Assembly: GCA_039654915.1 (NCBI GenBank)
Contig: CM077593.1
Coordinates: 57,108,501-57,172,500, forward strand
Reading direction: 5' to 3'
Length of the DNA: 64,000 nucleotides
Origin: Aquilaria yunnanensis
Taxonomy: Eukaryota; Streptophyta; Magnoliopsida; Malvales; Thymelaeaceae
Numbering within the stretch: the stretch's first letter is position 1; each line of letters begins with the position of its first letter. Both the position numbers and the translations under genes were made by a program. This document shows, one piece after another, positions 45,386-56,550 of the stretch. The notes beneath the pieces were generated by a model. It saw nothing but the letters and a program-made list of their open reading frames with translations, was not told where the DNA came from and did not search any database.

Positions 45386-47813
45386 ATGCCTATCCCTGAG
45401 AGCTGGCAGCCTCTTTTATTCCATACTTGTTGCACTACCCCTAAAAAGTTAGAGAGGTGGAAGAAGAAGTTCTTTCTTCCTTCTTACGCCATTACCCAAC
45501 TGCCACAACCTGACCACTATGCTTTTTCAAACCATAGTACCGAGGTTACCGTTTTCTGAGCCCAGCTGAAGGCCGGACTTTGATATCCTCCCCCGAAGAT
45601 GGTTTGCGAGTTCTGCCAATTTCATGGCATTGCTGTGAATCAGCTTCCCCCGAACTCGTACTGCTATTTTAACGCCTTCCTCTGTATGTATGGCATCTTC
45701 GGGATAAAACCCCATTTTATAATCTTCATGCAGTACTACAAGCTCCTCGTGGTCCCGAAGGGTGGCTTCTATTTTATGCTACCTCGGGGATCCGGGAGCA
45801 AAAAATTCATGTTCACTTTCGCCACCAAGGACAGCTGGCGGGGTGGCAACAGAAATTCTTCTTCCTGAAGATGGAGGAGGCCTGGTCGTATGTTCCGACC
45901 AAATGGGCTCAGGGAAAGCTAGATGTGGACGTCGTTGATCCGAGGATGTTGCTGACTCCAGAGTTGGCTCCCACTTTCGCGGACTTTGACGGCCGTATCC
46001 GTGCCGTCTCTGACTAGGCTCCCGAGGTCGCTCCGCGCTCTCTGTACCCCTTCCCTATCAACTGGAGGTTGATGACCGAAGAGGTCCTCCGGGAGTTAAA
46101 GGTGGTTAAGGAGCACGAGACCAACCTCGAGATGACAGCTCCTGCCATCGCCGGGAAGGATTCCTGGTTGGTGCAGCTCCTTCGGGAGGAAATCTCTTTC
46201 GAAACGCTTGTCGAAAGTGAGTTATCTTTTACTCCCTCGTTGTTTTTTCCCTCGGACTTACGCTAATGTCTTTTTTCTTTTTCAGAGATGGGCGACAGGA
46301 CTGCTGCATTTTACAAGTCCCTTTTCTCCGACCAGGTGGATAAGGGCGATCAGACAAAGAAGGCGGCTTCCCGAAGGCAGAAGTCTACTGGCGCTGGTCC
46401 TTCGGCGAAACGGGCAAAGAAAGCTGCCCAGGTTCCTCAGGAAGAAATTTCTGAGGTGGCTGCTGAGGAGCCTGGGACAGCCGATATTTCGCCGCCCGAG
46501 GCTACTGCCGAGGTCCATGCCGCTGCCGAGGTTCCTTCCGCCGACGTCCCTCCCCAGAGCTCTTCCGCGCTGCATGCCCTTCTGGAGGCCGTGGTAGAGG
46601 CTCCTTCTGCAGAGGAGCGGCGCAAGAAGAAAGGCAAGGGGATTTCGACCGAGGAGTCTCAGGACTCCGAGGACGTCATGGTCGAAGTGCCGCTAGGTTT
46701 GTTGTTTTCAGAACAAGTATGGCTCTTTTGTTTTCCTGAAATTTCCTTTGCCTTTGACCTGCTTCTCATTTTCGCCATGCAGGGGAGTTGCTTACTCCGA
46801 ACTGGGCGGCCGAACACGCGAAGACGCGGGCCCTTCGCGACGCCAAAGTCCCGCAAGGGAAGATTCCCAAAGAGCCTTTCTGGACATTCACGGACGACAT
46901 GAACTTGTACTCTGAGGACTATCCTGAAATGGCGAAGCAGATTTCGAAGGGGGTGCTTACAGAGGCCTCCTTCAAGGCTATTGTGGTGGCTCGTCCGGGC
47001 GATGACACCCTGGCTGCGAAAGTCACCGAGCATGCTGCTCAGGTATGCTCTTCACACCTTTTTCCCTTCAATTTTTTCCCAAGTGCTTGGCCCTTACTGA
47101 CCTTGCGTTCGTCTTTTTCGCATCTGCTGGGGTATGCCAGCTTTCTCCGAGTTTGGGTGGCCAGGCAGACAGCGTTCCGAGCTTCGGCCTTAGAGGCCTT
47201 AGAAAAAGCGAAAGTCACATGCTCGGAATTGACCGTCAAGAACCAACAGCTGGCAGATGATGCGAAGAAAGAAGTTGCTGCCCTTCGGGAGGAGTTCCGG
47301 AAGGAAAAGGAAGTCCTTGAGAAGGACTCCTCCCTGAAGATTGCTGACGTCAGCGATCAGGTGGCGGGGATGCTCGCTGCCAACCAAGACCTTCTCAAGG
47401 ATAAGTCAGATTCTGACAATCTCATACGGTCGTTGGTGACTGAGAAAAAGGCTCTTGAAGCCGAGGTCAAGTCTTTGAAGAAGGGGCCCGATGCAAAGAA
47501 GAGGATGAAGGCGCTGAAGAAGGAGGTTGCAGACTTGAAGGACGAGCTCGAGGACCTTGGGGTTGAGAAGGACAAATCCGACCAAATGAGTAAGGTCGCT
47601 TTCCAGGACGGATTCTGCCTTGCTCAGCATCAAGTCCTTCAGAGGTTCCCAGGTCTGGACCTCTCTTTTTTAGAAGCTCTGAACATTCCCGAGGGGCCTC
47701 GGTGGTCCTGGTCAAAAATCGAGCACCTGAACTTGCCTTCCACAATTTCGGCGCCGAAGGTGGTGGAAAAGGGCACAGAGGCTGGTGGCTCTCGGGACGC
47801 CGAGAACCCTTAG
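45386..47813 (+). pseudogene. Element B antisense gene, four exons, broken
   Basis: Exons 45386-46216, 46286-46696, 46783-47042 and 47124-47813 correspond one to one with those of A. Introns 1 and 2 keep GT..AG. Breaks: TGA at 45557-45559 (CGA in A), TGA at 45581-45583 (CGG in A), a 1-bp deletion in a G run at 45840-45843 (GGGG where A has GGGGG), TAG at 46015-46017 (TGG in A), and loss of the intron 3 acceptor (AG to AT at 47122-47123). Exon 4 remains a long open coiled coil (VLEKDSSLKIADVSDQV) ending in GFCLAQHQVLQRFPGLDLSFLEAL. Exon 2 is 27 bp longer than in A, in the low-complexity acidic part. Confidence 0.88.
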
Positions 47814-47944
47814 GCTGTTTTAGGGGCCTTTTTCCTTTTTTCCTCTTCGTTTTTGTGCTCCTTCTTCGGGCACTTCTTCTTTGTAAGCCTGATCATTCTC
47901 AATGAATATATTTTTTGGCTAAGGCTTTTTGAAAGATTTTTCAT

Positions 47945-48180
47945 TTCCATTGTCCCGAACAAGTTCGCTCAAGAGACTTCGGGAAACCTGCAATCACAAA
48001 AAATTATTCCGCGCTTTTTGCGACGAGTACTTTCGTGAGATTTTTTCCATTTTTCCGAGCGTGATGGCTGAAAGGACTTCGGAAAATCACATCTACGCCT
48101 TTTGCGGCGGGTACTTTCGCAAGATTTTTTTTTTCCATTTTTCCGAGCGTGATGGCTCAAGGGAGTTCGAAAAATCACAT
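47945..48180 (+). repeat. Short repeat array between convergent genes of element B
   Basis: Three copies of a TCCCGAAC- or TTCCGAGC-type phrase followed by GCTCAAGAGACTTCGG lie near 47950, 48052 and 48140. They are homologous to the seven-copy array of A at 16480-16990. Confidence 0.65.
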
Positions 48181-48308
48181 CTGCGCCTTTTCACGGCGAA
48201 CACCTTCGCGGAATTCTGTCTTGCACCATTTTGTACACTTAAGAATTTTTCTCAAGCACATTCTGTACTTAGGATATTTTTTGTACAACGCAATCCTTCC
48301 GCTCCATC

Positions 48309-51300
48309 TTAAGCGTAGAATTTCTTCAGGGCGTCTGAGTGCCAAGTGTTTTTCAATTCTACGCCTTCGGTGTCGCCAAGTTTGTACACGCCTTTCCGTA
48401 CTTCGGCAAGGACCAGATAAGGTCTTTCCCAGTTTGCGTGAAGTACCCCGTGGGATGGCTTTCGGGGTGCAAAGTCAGCCTTTGGGAGAACGAGGTCCCC
48501 TTTCTTGATTTCTTTTGGCCTGGCTCGTAAATTTATAGCCGCGGCCACTTTTTGCTGAAAAGCTTTTCTTCTCAGCTCAGCTATTTCTCTGTGTTCGCCG
48601 ATGAGGTCGAGCTTCGTTCTTAGGCCGAGGTCGTTTCCACCTTCATCAAATACTTGCACCCGTACTGATGGCCTAACTATCTCGATAGGGATGATGGCCT
48701 CTGTTCCGAAGATGAGTGAGAAGGGAGTCTCCCTTGTGGCTCTTCGGGGCGTCGTTCGGTAACTCCATAATATGCTTTGAGGTTCTCCTGGCCATTTCCC
48801 TTTTGCTTCCCCCAGTCTCTTTTTTAGGCCATCTTTTATGGTCCTGTTAGATACTTCCACCTGCCCGTTGCTTTGGGGGTGAGCTACTGGGGCGAAGTGC
48901 ATCTTTATTCCGAGGTCGCTGATAAATTCCTGGAATCCTTTGTCTATGAATTGGGATCCATTATCAGCCACTAGTACCCTCGATATGCCGAATCTGCATA
49001 CGATGTTCTTCCATACAAACTTCTGCACTTCTTTCGCAGAGATAGTTGCTAGCGGTTCTGCCTCGACCCATTTGGAGAAATAGTCTACTGCTACCACGCA
49101 GAATTTCACGCCTCCGGGCGCTGCGGGGAGTGGCCCAATAAGGTCTATACCCCAGACTGCGAAGGGCCAGGGATAGTCAGCCGAAGTTACCATTTCCGAG
49201 GGTGCCCTCTGGATGCTCGCGTGTCTCTGGCAACTACCGCATTTTCGGACGAACTGCCTTGCGTCCTTTCTTAAGGTAGGCCAGAAGTATCCCTGGCAAA
49301 GTATCACTGCCGCAAGGGCATCGGTTCCAATCTGTGAACCACACATGCCTTTGTGGACTTCTTCAAGGATCATTTCAGTATCCTCTTCGTTCACGCATCT
49401 TTGCAGTGGATTCGCGTATCCCTGTCGGCATAGTTCTTCACCGATCAGGAAGAAACGGCCGGAGCGCCTTCGCAGTTTTGCAGCGTCACCGGGGTCTTCG
49501 GGGAGCACATTTTCCGTGAGGTACCTTTTTATTGGATCTCTCCAGCCTTTTCCCGAGGTCGCTATGCTCAGTACTGAGATGCTCGGATGGTCTAGCACCT
49601 CGGTGTAGGTCTTTGACTTCACTAAGCAGTTTGCCTCGGTGTTTTTCCGTCGAGGTACGTTTTCGATCCGTACGGCGTCAAACTTTTGAATGAGTTTTGC
49701 TACCAGCTCGTGGTATTTTTCCAAGGTTGGGTCCTTCGCCCTATAGTCTTCTGCCGTCTACCGAACTACTAGCTAGGAATCGCTGTGAGCCTTTAAGTTT
49801 CTCATGCCAATTTTTCTGGCCAGTCGTAATCCCGCTATAAGGGCCTCATACTCAGCCACATTGTTAGTGATCTTGAAGCTAAACTTGATAGCCTTCATTA
49901 CCTCTAGGCCTTCGGGGCCTCTGATAATTACCCCAGCTCCCTGGTGTTCGGACCCCGAGGCTCCGTCAACATGTAAGGTCCATTCTGGCTCACCTTCGTT
50001 CAGATCCGGATGACTATCCTCAGTGGTGGGTATTTCGGCAATGAATTCTGCCAGTGCTTGAGCTTTTATGGCCTTCCGAGGTTCATAGGTGATATCGTGT
50101 TCGCCAAGCTCTATACACCACTTGGAGAGCCTTCCCGAATGATCCACTTTCCTCATAATGTCCCGTAGTGGCAGGCTACTTCAGACGATGATGGGGTGAG
50201 CCTGAAAGTATGGTCGCAGCCTTCTCCCTGCAAGCACCAAGGCGTATATAGCTTTTTGCAGCAGAGGGTACCTGACTTCGGCGCCATGCAGGGATTTGCT
50301 TACATAGTAGACCGGCCATTGTTTTGGCCCTTATTCTTTCACGAGGACTGAGCTCACAGTTTTTTTCGTGACGGCGAGGTATAATACGAGGGGCTCTCCC
50401 TCGCGAGGTTGTCGCAGAGTCGGCAGGCTGGCTAGGTAGATTTTGAGTTCTTCCCAGGCTTTTTGGCAGTCTTGATCCCAAGGATGATCATCCCTTCCGA
50501 GGTTGCGTTCCTTTTTTCCTGCCTTAGTGAGGACTTTGAAGAAAGGCCGACACCTATCTCCGTACCTGGAAATGAACCTGCTAAGAGAGGTTATTCTTCT
50601 GGTGAGTCTCTGCACATCTTTTACGGTGGCAAGAGTTCGAAACTCAAGAAGAGCCTTAATTTTTTCGGGGTTAGCATCGACGCCTCTTTCGGATACCATG
50701 TACCCAAGGAACTTTCCCGAGGTCACCCTGAACATGCATTTTTTAGGATTGAGACAAATCCCGAAGGCTCTGAGCTTTTGGAAGGTTTCCTCTAGATCTA
50801 CAACGTGGTTGTGAGGGAGCTTGCTTTTGACTATCATATCGTCAACATACACCTCCATGTTTCTCCCCATTTGGTCCTTAAAGACCTTGTTCATCAACCT
50901 TTGGTAGGTGGCTCCTGCATTTTTAAGCCCGAATGGCATCCTGACGTAGCAGTATGTTCCTCCCTCGGTGATGAAGGCAGTTTTTTCTTCATCTTTGGGG
51001 TCCATCCTTATTTGATGGTAGCCGCTGAAGGCGTCTAGGAAACTTAGGAGCCCATATTCAGCAGTTGAGTCTACCAGTTGGTCTATTGGTGGAAGAGGGT
51101 ATGAGTCTTTCGGGCAAGCATCGTTCAAGTTTCGGAAGTCGATGCACATCCGAAGTTTGCTGCTGCCTTCTTTTGTGGCAATCACCACGTTGCTTAACCA
51201 TTCGGGGTATTTGACCTCCCAGATGACTTTAGCGTCTAACAGGCGCTGGACTTCGGTTTTCACAAAGTTGCTCTTATGTGCCGAGATGCTTCACTTCTTT

Positions 51301-53773
51301 TGCCGGACAGGCTTTGCTTCCGGGCTTACTTTGAGGCTATGCTGTACTATGCCAGGGTGCACCCCTGGCATGTCTTTCGACGAGTAGGCAAAGAGATCTT
51401 TATTTCCCAGTAGAAAAGATACAAGGTTTTTCTTGTCACCTTCGGGCAAGCTCTTCCCTATTCGGGTAGATTGTCCTGGGACAAGTTCCATTGTTTCCGT
51501 TTCCGCTCTCGTGGGATCTCCTTCTTTGTCCTTCTCTGGTGCCTTTGCCTCCATTGTTTGTGCGAGGTTATTTGCCAGAGCTTTTCGCGCTTTTACAAAC
51601 ACCTTCCTTACCTCGGCTTGATCTATGAAGACCTCTGCATCCTCATCCTTGGTGGCGAATGTGACAGTCAAGTACTTCACGTCAGGGCGAATGTGCAGGT
51701 TTCCCTGTGTCTGCCTTCCAAGGATGGCGTTGTACGAAGAAGGAACATCCATGATGATAAATCTCGCCATTGTGGAGGCGTACAACTCAGCTGTTCCGCC
51801 AACCGAAGTTCCTTTCATCATCAGGGGGAGGTCAATCCATCCGAGGACAGGTAGTTCGGACGGTCCAACCCTGAAGGTGGGCGAGGTGACAGGCTTGAGC
51901 TCGCTGCTGGAGATGTCCAAATTCGGCAGTAAATGCGAGAATAGGACGTCAGTATTTGATCCATCATCAAGCAACACTCTTTTGACGTCCCAGTTCCCTA
52001 TCCTTGCCATGATTAGCAGCGGATCGTCATGGGGGAAGATGACGGTGGATCCGTCCTTGCGAGCCAGTTTCTTTGCCGGACTCTGATATTCCATGACCGC
52101 AATCTCTCTGGCCTTCCGCTTTCTTTCCGAGGATGGGAGCCCCGTGGTAATGGTTTGTATCACCCCTGCAGGAGGAAGAGGGCGCTTTTTCAGACTTCTG
52201 TTTCTCCGTCTGTCGGAGTCGTAGTCCTCGTCTTCGGCCCTTTCTTCCTCATCTTTTATTCCTTTTGGGGAAGGCATCCACAGATATTTCTGAAGTTGGC
52301 CGACTTTTATCAGCGACTCAATGTACTTCTTCAGTTGGAAGCAGTCTTCGGTGTCGTGGCCGTGGTCGCGATGAAACTGGCAGAACTTCTTGATGTTTTT
52401 CTTGTTATCAGCGGTCATGGCCCTTGGCCGCCTAATCTGTGTCCCCTGCCTTTCCAGCACCGTAAGGATGTTTGTCCGTGTCGTGCTCAGGGGTGTGAAG
52501 CTTTGAAGTTTGCTTCCCCGCATCTTCCGAGGTCGGCCTATCTGTTCGGTTGGATGCTGGGCTTGCTGATTGGACCCTTCGGCACGGTTGTGACCGGACT
52601 TCGGCCCAGCCATTCTCAGCTCCTCGGCAGTCATGTGCTGTTCGGCGCTTCGGTAAAAATCTCTGAGGGTGTCCGGGGGGTCCTTTGAGAACTCATAAAA
52701 CAGCTGTGAGTCTCGCCGAAGGCCCCGTGTCATGGCGAGGATGCGTATTTTGGGCTGGAAGTCCGGGACACTTAGAGCTTCCCTGTTGAATCTTTCGACG
52801 TAGTCTCGGATGGTTTCTCCGTTTCTCTGCTCTATGTCGAACATCTGAACAGGCATCTTCGCCATTGGTCGGCTTCCAATAAATTGCTGCGCGAAGGCAG
52901 TAGACAACTCGTGGAACTTAGTGATGGTTCCTGGGGGCAATGAGTTGTACCACGCAGTTGCTGATCCCGTGAGGGTGACCTCGAAGCATTTACACATGGT
53001 AGCGTCGTCAGCACCATGCATTATCATGCTGTGCTTGTACTTGGTCAGATGGGCCTAGGGATCAATGCGGCCATCATAAATCTCCAGCCGAGGTACTCTG
53101 AAGTCGCCTAGCATGGCTGCCTCGGCCACCGCCCGGGTGAACGGGGACCCATCTTCGCAAAAGGTTCCCGTGAGCCTGTCCCAGACGGGTTTGCGAGCTA
53201 CCTGCTTTTCCACCCTGTCTAGCCGCGCTAGTATCCTTTCCATGAGAACTGAGGCATTAGGCTCTTCCTCTGGCAAGGGAGATCGTCGGCGCCTCTTCGG
53301 GGAGTGAGTTTGGCGCTGAGGGGACAGGGACCTCGCCTCAGGCGACGAACTCCTTCGCTGTGTGACTTTCGGTCGCTTGGACCCAGTTTGTCCCACAGGC
53401 CATTTCCCGAGGGGTATATTCTTCGTAGACGACTCTTCGCGCGGATCTCCGCTTCCCGAACTGCGATGAGTCGACCTCAGGCTTTTCTCCCGAGGGTGTG
53501 CAGGTGAGGGAGGTCTTTGGGTCTGTGCCTGCTGTGACCACCTTCGGTCGATCTGCTATGTCATTTCGGCCACGACCGAACGCTCAAACTTCTTCAGAAA
53601 GCTCATAGTGATTACTAGAGGGCGGTCTTCCTCAGGCGCAGAAGTCCCTGGTAGTGTTTGCTCAGCAGCCGGTTGTGTCTCAGGCACGGACGGAGACCTA
53701 GGGAGTCCCTTGTCCTTAGAACACCGAGTTTCAACGACGGCGATCTCAGAGAGGGTTCCCATAGACGGTGCCA
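48309..53773 (-). pseudogene. Element B gag-pol polyprotein, one frame with seven stops
   Basis: All segments are in a single frame from the primer site to TAA at 48309, so there is no net frameshift. Order: gag (YDGRIDP, WYNSLPPG), C..H..H..C knuckle, protease DDGS with ILGR kept, RT with MPFGLKN and YVDD (50838-50849), RNase H (HVDGASGSEHQG), and integrase with ADNGSQF and GQVEVSNR. Stops: TAG 53556-53558, TAG 53055-53057, TGA 51291-51293, TAA 50331-50333, TGA 50181-50183, TAG 49773-49775 and TAG 49758-49760. Compared with A, six of these are CAG to TAG or CGA to TGA and one is GAA to TAA. Catalytic motifs are otherwise better preserved than in A. Confidence 0.93.
53765..53773 (-). promoter_or_regulatory. 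Element B primer-binding site
   Basis: The minus strand reads TGGCACCGT two bases after the 5' LTR, one base different from TGGCGCCGT in A. Confidence 0.65.
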
Positions 53774-53775
53774 AA

Positions 53776-54635
53776 TGATGCCAAGGGCTTCATCGTTGGT
53801 AGTCTTGGTGACTAATGGAGGGACTCCCGGAGAGGAAGAACGCCTAGTGGCCAGTTTGCCCAAGGGAGAGTGCCTGAGATGTTCAGAAAAAATGGGTTAG
53901 GAGGTCCCCGGGGTGTTTTTCCGGGGAGGAGCCTCCGACGCCCAAGTCAGTGGAGCTAAGAGAAGGCAGAGGAAATAGCACTGAGGGGATTAGTGAACCC
54001 GCCTGGTCATATTTTCTCAGAGTGAGGGGTCAGGATATTTGCCAGCCAGCCCCCAGCCAGATATTATTTCCTGGTATTTATAGGAGTGCCTAGCCTGTTC
54101 AGATCTTGACACGTGTATGGTCAGATGTTCCTGAATTTCTGGGCGTAGGGGGCAAGTAGCCGGTGGCAGGCCCCTTGAGCCTTGAGCCAAGACGGGCCAT
54201 GATGTGACTTTGATGGCGTCGGCGTGTCAGGGCGCCGTTTGAGGCGACTTGTGATGTCTGTGGGCGACATGTCAGAGGCTTCCTTAAATGCTCCTGCCGT
54301 ACTCCCGAGGTCCCTAGGCGAGGTCGTCCTCTGGTACGGACGGTGCCTCTTCAGGAAACATGCCCTCAGTTTGGGGGTTCCCAGCTTCAGGGAGTTCCGC
54401 CTTCGGGGAGATCATGTTCAGCCCGCGATAGCTGGTGCCTCTTTTCCGATGGCGATCTGTTTACAACCTCGGGGGGCTAGTAGTATCCTCAAGTTTCCTG
54501 GCGTGCCGGGCTCGGAGCTCTTCGGCTATCTCCCGAGGTGTATGATCCCACCTTTTCTCGGGTAGCGCCAGTTTCTTCTGGCCATTCTTGTGGCAGGGAT
54601 TTCGGCCAGATAGAGGCGATAGCCTTTGGCTATCA
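53776..54635 (-). repeat. Element B 5' LTR
   Basis: This 860-bp LTR starts TGATGCC and ends GGCTATCA, with a minus-strand TATAAATA at 54075-54082 as the likely gag-pol promoter. The target duplication CACTT follows. Confidence 0.93.
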
Positions 54636-54640
54636 CACTT

Positions 54641-55129
54641 CTCGAGATTAAGGCAAATGCCGAACTCCCAAAGTCGTTGGAAGGTTTCATCTAAGTCGAA
54701 GAAATGATTACTAGGCATTCTGTTCTTAACTATCATATCCTCGACATACGCTTCCATGTGCCTCCCGATTTGGGAGTCGAATACTTTATTCATCAACCTC
54801 TGATAGGTAGCCCCTGCGTTCTTACGGCTGAAGGCCATTTTGACATAGCAGTAGGTACCAACTTCGGCGATGAAGGTGATTTTTTCTCCATCTTCAGGGT
54901 TCATCTGGATTTGATGATACCCGCTGAAGGTATCGAGGAAACTAAAAAGACCATATTCGGCTGTTGAATCTACCAATTGGTCTATGGCTTGCAAAGGGTT
55001 GGAGTCCTTCGGACAGGTATCATTCAGGTTCCAAAAGTTGATGCACATTTGGAGCTTTTCATTCCATTCTTTTGTGGCGATAACCACGTTGCTGAGCCAT
55101 TTGGGGTATTTAACTTCTCTTATTACCCC
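54641..55129 (-). pseudogene. Element C pol, RT core fragment
   Basis: On the minus strand this reads VIREVKYPKWLSNVVIATKE, NLNDTCPKDS, FSFLDTFSGYHQIQMNPEDGEK, KNAGATYQRLMNKVF and EAYVEDMIVK, ending at CLNLEKC where B is inserted. The RT catalytic box is YVED (54737-54748) instead of YVDD. The frame is open over this piece but enters Copia LTR sequence upstream. Confidence 0.9.
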
Positions 55130-56545
55130 TGTTGGGTTTCGAGAGCCAAACAGCGCAGCAAAATTTAAATGAAACCCTCCAGGATCCAAGTGAAACGGGG
55201 TAAACCGGGTGTTCAAAAATTTTCATACCTAATTTTTGGTTGAGATCTCTCACTAAACTGTAGAGTCGAATCATAAAACCTGAACAGTTGACATGTTCAG
55301 GCTCTCTATGGTATCCACACGAGCCTCTCGGGATCACCATGCTTCCACCACGTCCCGGCAGATGCATTTCTCTTGCGCACGCAGTGCTAGCTTGCGTCTT
55401 CCAAGGAATTACAATAGAAGAGTGCGGCTGTCCTTTTGGGTGGCTAGGGCAAGGAGACCTCAAATTTCTCACTAGAAGTTGTATTTATAGTGAGACTCAA
55501 CTTCCAGGCCTAATGGCTTTCAAAGCCCTAATCCAATTAGGCTTTAATTTCGGGCTTAATAATGGCTCAACTATTGGGCCTATTATTAATACGAAATTAT
55601 TGTGAAGCCATAACCCAAATTATTAGCCCATGCACTCTAATGATCCAAATAACTCTATGTGTGTGACCCAATAGGTTCTTACCACGTTGGCAATGATCAT
55701 AAATCACATTTATGATCATAAGCAATGAGCGGTGTCTAGCAACACATCATTGCTACCCAAGTGACAAGATTGTCGATGATTCGATTAAACCTTTATGATC
55801 ATCATCGATATATGCCATTGTCCCTTTGTCCAAGATATCAAGACAAAGCACGAGACATGGAATGTGTCACTCTCGTGTAGCCCAATCTTTGGTTTCTTGA
55901 TTTCCGAGTAGACCAACTTAAACTGATGACATTGATATCGTAGATCAACTCATTCAAGCATGGCCATGCATTTTCTAAGTCTTACTCTATCAAGGGGCCC
56001 GAAGATATCACTCCCGTTACATAGGAGGGACAAATCCCATCTTGATCATACAAATCCATCCGCATGATATGTGACATACCCAATGACCTCCTTCAAGTTC
56101 ACTCAGTTACGAGCAACAAAGGAAAGTATCAAAGTATGTGACTCACATGTAGGGAACCTTGATGATCTTAGGTCAAAGGACTACATATACCATGATCACT
56201 ATGAGAATCACTTATGACACTCATATAACGATCCATGTAGTGTTCTCATGGTGGGTCGGTCCAGTACACAAGTTCTCCAACTTGTACCCATATGTAGACT
56301 ACATATTTCATATTAGTCTGCACATATGCTAGTCATTATGTATTATTGCAACCCGCTCCACAATAATACTAGTTTAGGGACATTTAAGAATTTCATTGTT
56401 CTAGGGTTACAATTATGTTTGTGTTAAGTTACGCAGAAACAAAAAAAAAAAATAATTGTTGGATTAATGCCTTAATAAAATATCATGACTCAATGTGCAA
56501 AAATACAATCATCTCATGATTGCCTTTTTGGGCACAACACTAACA
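55130..56545 (-). repeat. Solo Copia-family LTR in element C
   Basis: 1416 bp, TGTTGGG..ACTAACA on the plus strand, with a perfect target duplication ACCCC (55125-55129 and 56546-56550). No internal sequence is present. A poly-A run near 56440 and other differences make it more diverged than the LTRs of the full Copia element. Confidence 0.94.
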
Positions 56546-56550
56546 ACCCC

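Larger units (their letters stand above)
43746..54635 (-). mobile_element. Complete Tat-lineage element B with antisense gene
   Basis: The element is 10890 bp with LTRs 43746-44606 (861 bp) and 53776-54635 (860 bp) and a perfect target duplication CACTT (43741-43745 and 54636-54640). Organisation is identical to A: gag-pol leftward, four-exon antisense gene rightward. The LTRs differ at clearly more positions than those of A, and the left LTR has lost the TG end (TAATG). B entered the reverse-transcriptase region of element C. Both genes carry nonsense mutations. Confidence 0.95.
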
